Shown: positions 21,287-31,186 of the stretch, piece by piece | Layout: each line of letters begins with the position of its first letter | Numbering within the stretch: position 1 is the stretch's first letter | Assembly (NCBI GenBank): GCA_025603075.1 | Contig: MU626448.1 | Coordinates: 1 to 37,138 of the forward strand | Reading direction: 5' to 3' | Origin: Neoconidiobolus thromboides FSU 785 | Lineage: Eukaryota > Entomophthoromycota > Entomophthoromycetes > Entomophthorales > Neoconidiobolaceae | DNA length: 37,138 nt | Notes under the pieces: model-generated | What the model was told of the DNA's origin: nothing | What the model saw: only the letters and a program-made list of their open reading frames with translations | The model's database searches: none | Position numbers and translations under genes: made by a program

Positions 21287-21866
21287 TTTTTAATATTTTT
21301 AATTCAATAGTGGTTTATATTTCTACTTTTTATACTTGGTTTTTCGTCAACCATGATATTGCTGGCTATGCTAGATTGGCTAAACATGTAAGCATTTAAA
21401 ACCCAATGAAATCTTAATAAGATTTTACTTTAATTTTAAAAGCTAAAACTAAATGTGGCTTATGCTAACTATAATGTCAGAGAATTAGGATAGTTTTTAC
21501 ATAACTTTAAAAAGTTAAAAATACTTTTTACTATTATTTGTTATTCACCACTATTTAGTCTTTTATAATAAAAATTGTGATTCAATAGATCTGATTAATT
21601 TAGTAGTATACGAGATAGTGTTTTGGTGTTAATGTTTAGCTACTAAAAGTAGCTCAAAATTTAAGAATTGGGAGTGTTTTTTTTAACTTCATTATTTTTT
21701 CCATCTTTTAAACACTATTTAAGCGGAAAATTTGTTAGTAAAATTCTTAAACACAAAAATACATCCCCAATTCTTTATAAAAATAGACAAAAACATATGC
21801 CCATAAATAATCTAACTTTACAAGCTTATTTTTCATTTCTTACAATTTTTGGTTAAATTTACAGCA
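21287..21866. other. Divergent promoter region with MITE I
   Basis: Lies between the start of hydrolase copy 2 (-) and the SWS1-like gene (+). MITE I ends about 100 bp before the SWS1-like start, so it lies in its likely promoter. Confidence 0.6.
21670..21768 (-). mobile_element. MITE copy I
   Basis: 99 bp, GGGAGTGTTTTTTTT...AAATACATCCCC, flanked by AATT (21666-21669 and 21769-21772). One of the best-preserved copies. Confidence 0.95.
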
Positions 21867-22530
21867 ATGTTTAATAAAACAGAATGGTTTAATAAAATAT
21901 TATCAGAAATAAAGGAAAATGGATTAAGTAAATTTAAAATAGCTATGCAATATAGGACAAACTAATGACCAAACAATAGAAGATGAATCACTCATGTCTT
22001 TATTTACAATATTCCATATCAATAAAGTTATAAACTCTCTTAATTTGATTGATGAAGGAAATGGTAATATTCTAGCCCTTTTATAATAGTTTTAATTTTA
22101 TTATTCATTAAGTTATTGTATTACCTAATTCACATCTATTTTCATATGAGGTAAATTAATTACATTAATTATAATTATTAATGATTGTAAAGCTTAATGA
22201 TAAAAATACAAAGATCTATTGTAGATTAAAACCAAAATGTTATTGTACTTGTGTCGAGTTTTATCAGCTAGGTAAAGCTGAATCATATATAAACAACTTT
22301 TTCTAACTTACTTTATAAAAAGCTATTTATAGTTCCGATGTTAAAGTGGTAAGCCTATTGCATTTTGGCTCATTTTAACTTATCTATTTCTATAGTGTCA
22401 TCATTTACTTAGTATTAATTTACTTGAAGCAATAATGGAATCTGGGAAAGAAAATAATATACAATTCAATGATAAGTCAAAAGATAAACTCACATTTAAT
22501 GATTGTCATTTTCTTTATCTAAATATTTAA
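21867..22530 (+). CDS. SWS1/ZSWIM7-like SWIM-domain protein (Shu complex, homologous recombination)
   Basis: Found by splicing: exons 21867-21927, 21956-22063, 22113-22150, 22193-22271, 22323-22348, 22396-22530 give 148 aa (human ZSWIM7 is 140). The SWIM zinc motif is complete: YCTCVEFYQL then VCHHLLSINLLEAI, i.e. CxC...CxH, with the same number of residues between the pairs as in ZSWIM7. The N-terminal DESLMSLFTIFHINKVINSL and PNSHLFSYE also align with that family. SWS1 partners Rad51 paralogs to promote Rad51 filament assembly. Exons 2-6 use good GT..AG sites (introns 42-51 nt, a CTAAC branch site in intron 4). The first intron would be only 28 nt; without it the frame breaks, so exon 1 may be wrong or the gene may carry a frameshift. 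Confidence 0.78.
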
Positions 22531-23061
22531 AATCTCCTGCTATCACCAGATCATATTTTGGATTATTGCATGCGATTAAAGGTTATTTTCAGGAAGATAA
22601 GGAGTTAATTTTATAGTTAATAGGTTTTATTTGAAAGCGATTGAAAAATAGTATAAAAGTATTGTGATATTACTTAACCAAGTAACTGTGATTACCTTTT
22701 TGCTTTATCATTCTATCCATTTATATACAATATTAAATAAAGAATCATTAGCTGAATACTCAAACAAAGAAGACTTAAATACGTTATTATTAACCATATC
22801 TAGGCTTTATCACGTTAACATAAATTTCAGTTTTTATTATTTATTCAAATTTTGATGCTATAAAAATTCACTAAATAAATTAAATTTATGATATATTACA
22901 ATTGATATAATTATATAAAGCTAATTAAACCATAATAAATTTTATCCAATTGTAATAATACAAGTACAAGAATTATTGCTAGATTCCTCAAAAAAATAGA
23001 TATTTACATGTATTAACATATATACCTACATGCTTTAGAATCGTTGTTCTTTTAAATACAA
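22531..23061. other. Intergenic spacer
   Basis: A 37-codon open piece (SPAITRSYFGLLHAIKGYF, about 22532-22615) and an open frame at 22664-22855 lack supporting features and are not called. Otherwise A+T-rich. Confidence 0.45.
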
Positions 23062-24060
23062 TTACATACCATTTCGCCATCGTAATTCCTTCTTGCTATT
23101 ATCAAAATGAATCAGTGCAAAAGAATATTTCATTCATTCTATAGCAGGATAAATACCTTTGCTCCATTTATTAATCATAAATGTATTCTTATTAGTAATA
23201 TGGGATTGAAGATATCCTTCGAACTTAGGCAAGTCAGATATTAATCCAGTTGATTTCTTTTGGTCCTCAGGTATGTATAGATATTGATCCTATGCTTAAT
23301 ATAAATAATACCATCATTTATCTCACAAGTGACTTCAAGGTCTCCATCATTTTTATATAAAAAAGCCTATTATCAAAAACATCAATGACATCATATTCAT
23401 AGTAGTCTTCATAGCCCCTATTATCATCAGTGTCATCAATATCATCACCATCACTTTCATTGTTACTATCACCTTTGTCGCTTTTATTTTGATTGTCGTT
23501 ATTATCACTTTGCTCTTTACTACTACATTCCTCATCATTGTCTTTATCGTCATTATTGTGTATGCCTTTGTTGTCACTAATACGGACCTTTTCTTTATGT
23601 AATTTTAAGATATACTTTTTATTTTCCTGAATTTTGTTTCCATTAATATTAGTTAGAGTAAAGTTTGACACTGTCTTGACTTTAGGCCTTTTATTAGGTA
23701 ACTCTTTATCTTGAATTAATTCATCAATATTGTTAATATTTTTATTAATCATTCTAGTAACTCTTAACTTAATATTTGTGCTATACCTATAGTTCATTGT
23801 TATATCATGGATGTTAAAATATTGATACTTTTCGTTACCCAAATAAACGATAGAAAAGTGAGCTAGAACATTTCTTGATTTGGTAATATCAACAAACTTG
23901 TCAATATCTATAGCTTTATAATATTCAACAACAGTATTAGTTTCAGTTAGGTTTGGCATAATAAAACCATTTTCTCTCACAAACAACATATATGATAATG
24001 TCTTATTGGTTACTATACTGTCAACAAGGTACAAGCTACCAAATAGATAACGATATATAT
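23062..24060 (-). pseudogene. Decayed gene for an acidic-tract protein, 5' end cut by MITE J
   Basis: A 240-codon frame (IYRYLFGSLYLVDSIVTNKT... ) contains a long Asp/Glu/Asn/Ser tract (about 23370-23590) and ends at 23318. In another frame the sequence continues as GDLEVTCEINDGIIYIKHR, then DQYLYIPEDQKKSTGLISDL, GYLQSHITNKNTFMINKW and, after a TGA, MKYSFALIHFDNSKKELRW to 23062. Two frame changes and an internal stop mark decay. The apparent start codon at 24097 lies in MITE J and its first 13 residues are MITE sequence. I do not recognise the family. An unrecognised intron could explain part of the frame changes. Confidence 0.55.
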
Positions 24061-24159
24061 GGGGATGTATTTTTGTGTTTAAGAATTTTACTGACAAATT
24101 TTCCGCTTAAATAGCGCTTAAAAAATGGAAAAAATAATGAAGTCAAAAAAAACACTCCC
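24061..24159 (+). mobile_element. MITE copy J
   Basis: 99 bp, close to the family consensus: GGGGATGTATTTTTGTGTTT ... AAAAAACACTCCC, flanked by ATAT (24057-24060, 24160-24163). Inserted at the 5' edge of the decayed acidic-protein gene. Confidence 0.95.
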
Positions 24160-24980
24160 ATATAGTTTTTTTAAGTAATTATAATAAACATTAAACCCAA
24201 TTACACTATTAGTCGCTAGATTCCTACAGTTTTAATCGTATTTTATCTCTCTTTAATAGATACGTATAGAGAAATAATATTCTCTTAGTGCCACGAAAAT
24301 ATCTTCGTTTATCTTCTAAATCTCAACGTCAATATCGATTACCTTCGTAAATTCACGTTTTTATCAATTAAACACTTATCAGTAATATTGATATCAACTT
24401 CAGAATAAACCACAATCATTCCTATTCCAATCATTTTATTTTATTTTATTATAAACTTAAATGGAAATGAATAGCAGCTAGTTTTGATTTATACAGTGTT
24501 AAGAACCATAATATCATTTTAAAAATCATTTGCCATTTATGTCAATGTAATTTTGGCTATAAAGAACATGGGGGTGTTTTTTTGTGTTTAAGATTGTTAA
24601 ATCCTTAAATAAAAAAATACATACCCATGTTTTTCTCATCACTTTAGCCATATTTTATATAGTATGATATTGAATAATTTATAAATTAAATTAAACAGAC
24701 ATTTTTAAATTAACAACTTTTTAAAAAGATTAATAAAAAACAAAATCATTAAGTTACACCATCATAAGAAAGCATTTAAGAAAATGATAAAGATAAGGTC
24801 TAACTTGTATTCATTAAAATTTATAAATACTTTAACTATATTAATCTACTGGATTTGTACATTATATAATAAAAATCATTTCCCGATTTGAAATAATAAT
24901 AAAAGTGTAATTGAAAACCAAAAAATATAAGCTTAACTAATAAAACAAGTATATTATTTTAAATCATAACAAGATATTTT
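24160..24980. other. Spacer with MITE K
   Basis: 3' flank of the coiled-coil gene. Holds the short MITE K; otherwise nothing recognised. Confidence 0.5.
24571..24625 (+). mobile_element. MITE copy K, 55-bp fold-back derivative
   Basis: GGGGTGTTTTTTTGTGTTTA at the left and TTAAATAAAAAAATACATACC at the right are both versions of the same MITE end, facing each other. Flanked by CATG on both sides (24567-24570, 24626-24629). A shortened palindromic form with its own target duplication. Confidence 0.8.
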
Positions 24981-27892
24981 TTATAGACTTGCAAGTTGTT
25001 CTTGTAATTTGTGAATTTTTTCAAGGAGAGTCTTATTAATTGAATCTTTTTCTTCGTTTTGTTCATTGAGTATCTTAATTAATCCCTGTAAAAAAAACAA
25101 TTAAATTTCATGATAAAAAAAAGTCATAACAGAAACACTTACATCAAATTGAACAAGTTCATTAGTTTTAGTTTCAACTTGTTTCTTCAAACCTTCAATT
25201 TCCTCATAATGCTCCTTTTCTCTATTTGAAAGCTCCTATAATATTGAAGTTTAATAAACGGTACTATAAGTATAATATTCAATCTAATTACCTCACAATT
25301 TTTTTGTGAAACCTCAAGTTGATCAATAGTCATACTTAAAGCTTGTTTGGTACCTTCATTTTCTTTAGTAATAGAATCTAATTGATCTCTAAGTCCAGTG
25401 GCAGAAATGAGCTCCGTTTTTAGTTGCTAATATAATAAGTTAGAATTTTAACTAGTTAATAATTAAACTTACGTTCATATTTTCAAATTCAACTTCATAT
25501 TTCTTTTCCAATTCTTCATACTTTTTTAAAATCTCACCTTTTTCAGATTCAATAGTTTCAATTTGTTGTTCATTGATTCTAAGATTAGCAATTTGTTCTT
25601 TTAAAGTCTAAAACTTATAAATATAATTACGATTAATATATAAATTAATCTTACTTCAATTTCATCCTTAAATTTGCTTTCTTCTTTTTTAAGTTCATCT
25701 AATTCAAAAGATAACTTTCCTTTTTCAGAATGCAAATTTGTAATTTGCAGTTCGTAAGCTTCTTTAGATTCTTTGAATTTCGTATTTAATTCCTAAAATT
25801 ATTAAATATCAGCTCTAAAAGCTAAACCTGATTTACTTACTTCAAGTTCATTTTTACTTTGAGAAAAGGAATCAGCTTGAGAATGAAAGGATTCAAGTTC
25901 AGAAACTAAATTATTTTGTTTAATTTCTAATTTTTCCTTTTCTTCAGTAATCTTTTCAATATCTCGTTTAAGTGAATTAATTTCATTCTCGAGACCAAAT
26001 TTAACATCCTCAATATTCTTTAAATGTTCATTTTGAATATTCTACTTTTTTTTAATATACTAAATTTAAAATTAATATCTAAATTACTTCAATCTTTTTT
26101 TCGTATTCCGAAGTTACAACTGCTTCTTTATCATTGTCTTTTTTAATCACTTCCAATTCCTTTTGATGAGTCTCGTTAACTTGCTGAATCTTTTCTTCAG
26201 TTTCTTTATTTAATTTCTATGAAACAAATTAATACATGTGAAATCAATCCTAATGGCTACTTACGTTCATAGCATTATGAGCTTCTTCTACTTCATTTTT
26301 ACTTTCAGTTAATTGATTTTTAAGCTCTTCAATTTCATTTTTTAAGTCCTGTTGAGCTTGACTTTGCTGTTCCTTGGCTTCTTTAAGTAATTTAGTTAAC
26401 TCTTGAAGTTGATTCTCAAGTCCTTGAATTTTTTGATCTTTTTCAGCAATTAACTCATTATCCTTTCGATTCTTTTGTTCATTCACTTGGCTAATATCAG
26501 CAACTAAAGCCTCCTATAAAGTTATAAGTACTTTTGAAAATCTACAAAAACGAACCAACCTTCTCATCAACCAATTCCTGTTTCTCTTCATTCAGTTTGA
26601 TAATTTGAGCTTCTAAATCGAATCCTTTTTGAGTAAGAGTTTTGATGCTAGTTTCACCTTTTTGAATCAAGTTTTCTTTTTCTTCAATTGTTTCATTTAA
26701 AGTTTTACACTAAAAATATATAATTAAAACCCAATATGACAAATAAATTACTTACCTTTTCATCAAGTTTGCTAATTTCCACACGAAGTTTATTTATTTC
26801 AATAGCACTAGCGGTGGATGCTTGAGAAGTTGCGCCATTAAGTGGAGCTCTAGGCTTAACACCAGTTATAGGAGCAGTACCATTAGTTGCTTTTTTAGAT
26901 AATTCAGCTGCTACTTTTCTAACTGAAGTAGGTTGAGTAGTAGATGTAGATCTAGAGCTTGTTTTACTCAATCCACTAGAAATAGGTTTGGATATAGTGC
27001 TTCTGACTGAAGCAGAAGCCTCAGGTTTAGCTATGCTATCAGAAGAAGCTGCTTTAGTTGATACTGCTTTTCTCAATGGAGTTGAGCCCTTAGCAGCGCT
27101 ACTTGGAGTAGTCGTAACAGTAGTTCTTGATGGACGAGTTAATGGAGTTGGTCCTGGTTTGGTTCCGGAAGTACTAGCGGCTGTTGGCTTTCTTACTCCA
27201 GTAGCAGCAGATACTCTAGATGGTTCTTTTCCTACTGTACCGGTTACAGGCTTCCTTACTCCAGTAGTAATAGGCGCTTTACTTACTCCCGAAGTTGTAG
27301 GCCTTACTGCGCCTTTGGTAGCAGGTACTTTACTTGGTATTTTACTTGCTCCGGTAGTTGTTGGTTTTCTCACTCCAGTAGTAGTGGGTGGTTTGATTGG
27401 TACTTTACCTGCTCCAGTAGCTGATGGTTTTACTGCACTTTTGGCACCGGGTGATTTATTTGATATCTTGTTTTCCTCAGTAGCTGCAGGTTTATCTTGA
27501 ACTTTAGACTCTTCTTTATCTTTGGGCTCTTTTGCTTCAGTTGAAACAACAGACTCTTGTTCAGACTTTTCTTCTCCTTTAGAAGCTTCTTGTTTGTTTT
27601 CAGGGACTAAACCCTCATCTTTACTTTCATCTTTTAATTCTTCTTTATCAAAATCCTCTTCTTTATTTTCACTTTTCAATTCTTCTACATTACTTAAACC
27701 ATCAATTTTTTTATCTTCTTTAGCGTCCACATCGATCAGATTTTCATTTTGATTTTCACCATTCATTCCATTTTGAGTATTAAAGTTATCTTCATTTTTA
27801 ACCTCATGAATTGGAAAAGAATTTTGATCTTCAGTATCTAAATTGTTTTTGTTATCAATTAATGGATTACTGCTTGCTAATATATCGGACAT
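24981..27892 (-). CDS. Long coiled-coil protein with acidic and Ser/Thr/Pro/Lys-rich N-terminus
   Basis: Ten exons (27892-26756, 26709-26560, 26513-26265, 26216-26088, 26041-25841, 25792-25655, 25607-25473, 25426-25292, 25235-25143, 25085-24981) give 823 aa. Residues 1-150 are acidic (Glu/Asp/Lys-rich), 150-345 are basic and low-complexity with repeated TTGVRKP/SATGAGK-like units, and 350-823 form one almost unbroken coiled coil ending EKIHKLQEQLASL. No motor, CAP-Gly or membrane segment is seen. The layout resembles cytoskeleton- or septum-associated scaffolds, the basic linker being of the type that binds microtubules or acidic surfaces (inference). I cannot name the family. All nine introns are 46-57 nt and all phase 0. 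One donor is GTTGGT, the rest GTAAGT/GTAATT-like. Confidence 0.85.
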
Positions 27893-28321
27893 CTTTTAAG
27901 GGATCGGTAATAAAAATAATACTATAAAAATTGAAATTTTTTAAATAGGAATTTAAACCAATCATTAAGCTTCCCCTTGGATTTTACACGGAGTTTTTTA
28001 TTGGTTTTAAATTCAATCAGATTCTGAACACGTAGTTTGCTTTTGAGATTTAAGCCAATCATTTGGATTTAAGAAAAGCCTTATTTTTGGTCAATGTTAT
28101 ATGCTACATATTGTCCATATACTACACTTTTGTAATATTAAATTTCGACATGGCTATATATTACCAGCTTATTCAGCTTTTAAAAAACCTCTTGCTACAA
28201 GATAGATATTTAATGTTGCTATTAATGGAGTAAGCCTTTATTTTACTAACCGCACTAATAGAAATTTAGCTTAAAACCAATTATTAACAAATGTCATGAA
28301 TTTTTTTAAAAACTAGAATAT

Positions 28322-28416
28322 GGGGATATATTTTTTTAAGAATTTTACTACCAAGTTTTCCACTCAAATAGCGCTTAAAAGATGGAAAAAATAATGAAGC
28401 CGAAAAAAACACTCCC
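28322..28416 (+). mobile_element. MITE copy L
   Basis: 95 bp, GGGGATATATTTTT...AAAAAACACTCCC, flanked by ATAT (28318-28321, 28417-28420). Confidence 0.92.
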
Positions 28417-28541
28417 ATATTATGTTATACTTAAGGTTTCACAAAGTCTTTGGGAGTAAATTTTAAAATTTAGAAAAAAAATAGCTGTAAAATAAACAAA
28501 TGCTTCTTTTATGCTTTTTTTATTATATCAAGTTTATAAAT

Positions 28542-28733
28542 GAGAATGTTTTTTTTGATTTTATCACTTCTATTTTTAGACACTATTTGAGGATGTATTT
28601 TTATGTTTAAGAATTTTACTAGTAATTTTTTCACTCAAATAGCACTCAAAAAAATGAAAAAGTAATGAAATCGAAAAAAATATCCCCATTTAGCGGAAAA
28701 GCTATTAGTAAAATTCTTAAAAGCAATAATCCC
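28542..28733 (-). mobile_element. MITE copy M, split by copy N
   Basis: Outer element: left part 28542-28584 (GAGAATGTTTTTTTT...), right part from 28692 (AGCGGAAAAGC...) to CCC at 28733. Flanked by AAAT on both sides (28538-28541, 28734-28737). Copy N and its ATTT duplication interrupt it. Confidence 0.9.
28589..28687 (+). mobile_element. MITE copy N, nested inside copy M
   Basis: 99 bp, GAGGATGTATTTTT...AAATATCCCC, flanked by ATTT (28585-28588 and 28688-28691) that is part of the core CACTATTT of copy M. Opposite orientation to its host. Confidence 0.93.
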
Positions 28734-29317
28734 AAATCTAAAATATAAAAAATTTATCTAAATTTCACTTTTCATTTTACGAATCAAAACAAAAGCTATT
28801 TTTGCATAAAAAAGTAAAATTTTTAACAGGATATTTGTATAAAAGTAACTTTTATCTCAAATAAAGCTATAATAAAAAAATACTGCAAAATTGTATAACG
28901 TTTTATACTATATTGATAGCTTTAAACTTTATTAAATAATAATAGAAAAATACATCCAAGACTATTACTATATGACTTTTGGTATTTTTTTGAACATTAA
29001 GAGTTTTCACTAAGTTAATTTGAAATCTTTTCATGTGCTAATTTTTTGAAAAAGTCTTAATAAATTATTAAGTTAGGCTTAGTAAATTAAAGTGAAAAGT
29101 TTTGTGATTTTGTTATGTATTGAAAATAAAGAAATTACTTTAATTTTAATTTCAATATTATATATATATCTTTCTTTATAATATTGACTATACTTAGTTC
29201 TTTAAAAAATTGAAAGATTAAATCCAAAAACAAATTTATTTATGCTTCAAAATTCTAAAATTTTCAAATCTTTTTCAACTATTCCTATTATTTCCAACAA
29301 ACGTTACACAGTATCAA

Positions 29318-29843
29318 ATGCATCAAAACAAAGTGCACTCTTTATATCGCTCATTGCTACGATCCGGTCGACAAAGTTTAGGTGATAGTAATCGAGGTTT
29401 ACGTCCAATGAAATTAAAATTACGACAGGGATTTGAAGAAAATAAAACTTTGAATCTAAAAGAAGCACAAGAAAAATTGGAAAGAGGTAACATCTATAGA
29501 TTTCAACATTAAGCACAGTTATTAATGACGATTATATTTAACCAGGCTATAAGACTTTACAATTTTTGAAAGTAGCAGCAGATAAAGATAGTACCGAACA
29601 TAGAATCGTTAAATCGTTATGTATTATGGAACATTACCAGGAGAGCTATAGTATTAGGTAAAAGAATTATTAATATTATTCTATTAATTGAAGCTAATAC
29701 CAATTTTTTACCCTACGTATAGACCACCAGTATTTGGTAAAAAAGTGAGTGAAAGTCGAAAAAAAGCATATAGTGAAAACTATGATAATTATTTAAGAAT
29801 GATTGAAATGTTAAATAAAACAGAAGGATTGGCTTTACGTTGA
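29318..29843 (+). CDS. Small LYR-motif protein, probably mitochondrial
   Basis: Three exons (29318-29486, 29546-29657, 29723-29843; introns 59 and 65 nt, phases 1 and 2) give 133 aa. The N-terminus MHQNKVHSLYRSLLRSGRQS holds the L-Y-R tripeptide followed by basic helices, typical of LYR proteins, which bind acyl-carrier protein and assist assembly of respiratory complexes, Fe-S clusters or the mitoribosome. The middle (LRQGFEENKTLNLKEAQEKL, then GYKTLQFLKVAAD) is helical. It resembles a small fungal LYR-like family (possibly DUF1763), but I am not certain. A neighbouring frame from ATG 29243 reads like a mitochondrial presequence (MLQNSKIFKSFSTIPIISNK) but is out of frame with LYR. Convergent with the thioesterase gene. 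Confidence 0.78.
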
Positions 29844-30070
29844 TGGGTAGAAAAGAGAGATTATAGAGTGCTTTGGATTATATAGCGGAATGAATTAATA
29901 TTTATAGAACATAGAAAATAAAAGTTCAAGCTCTATTGATAGTGCATTATTTTTATTTTTAAAAATGGTTAAAATAAAATAAAAATAAAAAATAGACTTT
30001 TATTATAAAAATACGTATTTATTCATTTATTTATTACACATAGCTACTAAAAATCACTTAAGTCCCAGGG

Positions 30071-30791
30071 TTACAGTCTCGGTTTCAATTCTACATTATC
30101 ATCTAACTCTCCATTTCCAATCTTCTTTATCAATTCAATCAGCTCTATCTTAAACCCTTCACTCTCCCTCTCTTTCACTTCCTCATTAGGCTTAAGCTTA
30201 TACTCCGCAATAAAAGCCAATCTTTTTAGTTTTATAGAATAACAATTAACTATTAATTTCATCTCTTCTTTTTTCATTGAAGCTAATTTTGAAGCTATTA
30301 TTAACTAATTAAAATAATCAAAAATCCAATCAATTTATTTTTATAGTAAACAATCGAATTACTTACTTTATCTGGATACACTACTGCCGATTTATAATAA
30401 AATTCACAAGATTTCAATTGAAATGGAGAATCTTTATTTAATAAAGAATCAAACTGAAACTCGGTATTAGAAGTAAGGGATTTTATTTTTTCAATAAAAG
30501 CAATAAGACCTAAAAGTTGTACAATAGTCAGTTTTTAATATATATTAATATTAGATAAGAAATATCAAATGAAATTTACCAATTTCTCCATAATGAGACC
30601 ACCAGGCGTTATTAATGTGCTGATAAATATCCTATTTACAAATGAGGTTACAAGTTATTTGATTAGATTAAAATAAAGTTGAATTTTACTTGATGTCCCC
30701 AATGAACTGGTAGTTGAATTAAGATAGGGTGAAAGAGTATAGAGTTAGCTATTGAGTCTGGGAAAGTAGATAGTATTGATTTTATTGTCAT
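30071..30791 (-). CDS. Hot-dog fold acyl-CoA thioesterase-like protein
   Basis: Four exons (30791-30690, 30631-30580, 30509-30363, 30294-30071; introns 58, 70 and 68 nt) give 174 aa. The motif LPVHWGHQDIYQHINNAWWS is the 4HBT thioesterase signature, D..xHxNN with D35 in the catalytic position, followed by the long helix GEIGLIAFIEKI and the SAVVYPDKVT strand. Such enzymes hydrolyse acyl-CoA or related thioesters in the cytosol or mitochondria; substrate cannot be told. The third donor needs the second of two overlapping GTs (AAAGTAA|GTAATT); using the first breaks the frame, and only the second gives YPDKVT as in the family. Lies 395 bp downstream of the DUF2433 gene on the same strand. Confidence 0.85.
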
Positions 30792-31186
30792 TTTAAATAA
30801 TGATAAAAATAATTTAGCCTTGAATTTTATTAACTTAACAGAAAAACACGTGGTAATTAATAATAGTCTACAATTAAAATTGAAATTAATTATCCTTTAT
30901 AAAACTAAATAGTTAGATGAATTATTTTGATCTAAGAAGATATATCAAAGTAAGTCATAAATCTAACAATTAAACAATAAAAGTGTAAGCTAGAAGCATT
31001 TTAAATCTTAATTAAAAACAAGCTTTATTTATTAAAAAAAGAAATATAAAAAAACTTCATTTGACTCATTATAGTTTTAATTAAGAATAAAACCATAACC
31101 CACCTTAACACATCAACTACTCGTTCTTTTTTATAAAAAAAACTGAAGTATAGTCCAATAAATCCCTTTAAAATTAAACCACAATT
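30792..31186. other. Intergenic spacer
   Basis: A+T-rich region between two minus-strand genes, probably holding the thioesterase promoter. Nothing specific seen. Confidence 0.5.

Larger units (their letters stand above)
27893..29317. other. Divergent intergenic region with nested MITEs
   Basis: Between the coiled-coil gene (-) and the LYR gene (+). Two CCAAT-type boxes with matching flanks (TTTAAACCAATCAT near 27953, TTTAAGCCAATCAT near 28050) lie close to the coiled-coil start. MITEs L, M and N occupy 28322-28733. The rest is A+T-rich. Confidence 0.55.

Noticed and set aside
22532-22615. Short frame SPAITRSYFGLLHAIKGYF as an extra SWS1 exon
   Set aside because: The SWS1-like frame already ends with a family-like C-terminus at 22530 and no acceptor/donor pair joins it in phase.
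26988-27500. 170-codon frame antisense to the coiled-coil gene
   Set aside because: Shadow of the repetitive Thr/Pro/Lys coding region; the sense frame belongs to a clean ten-exon gene.
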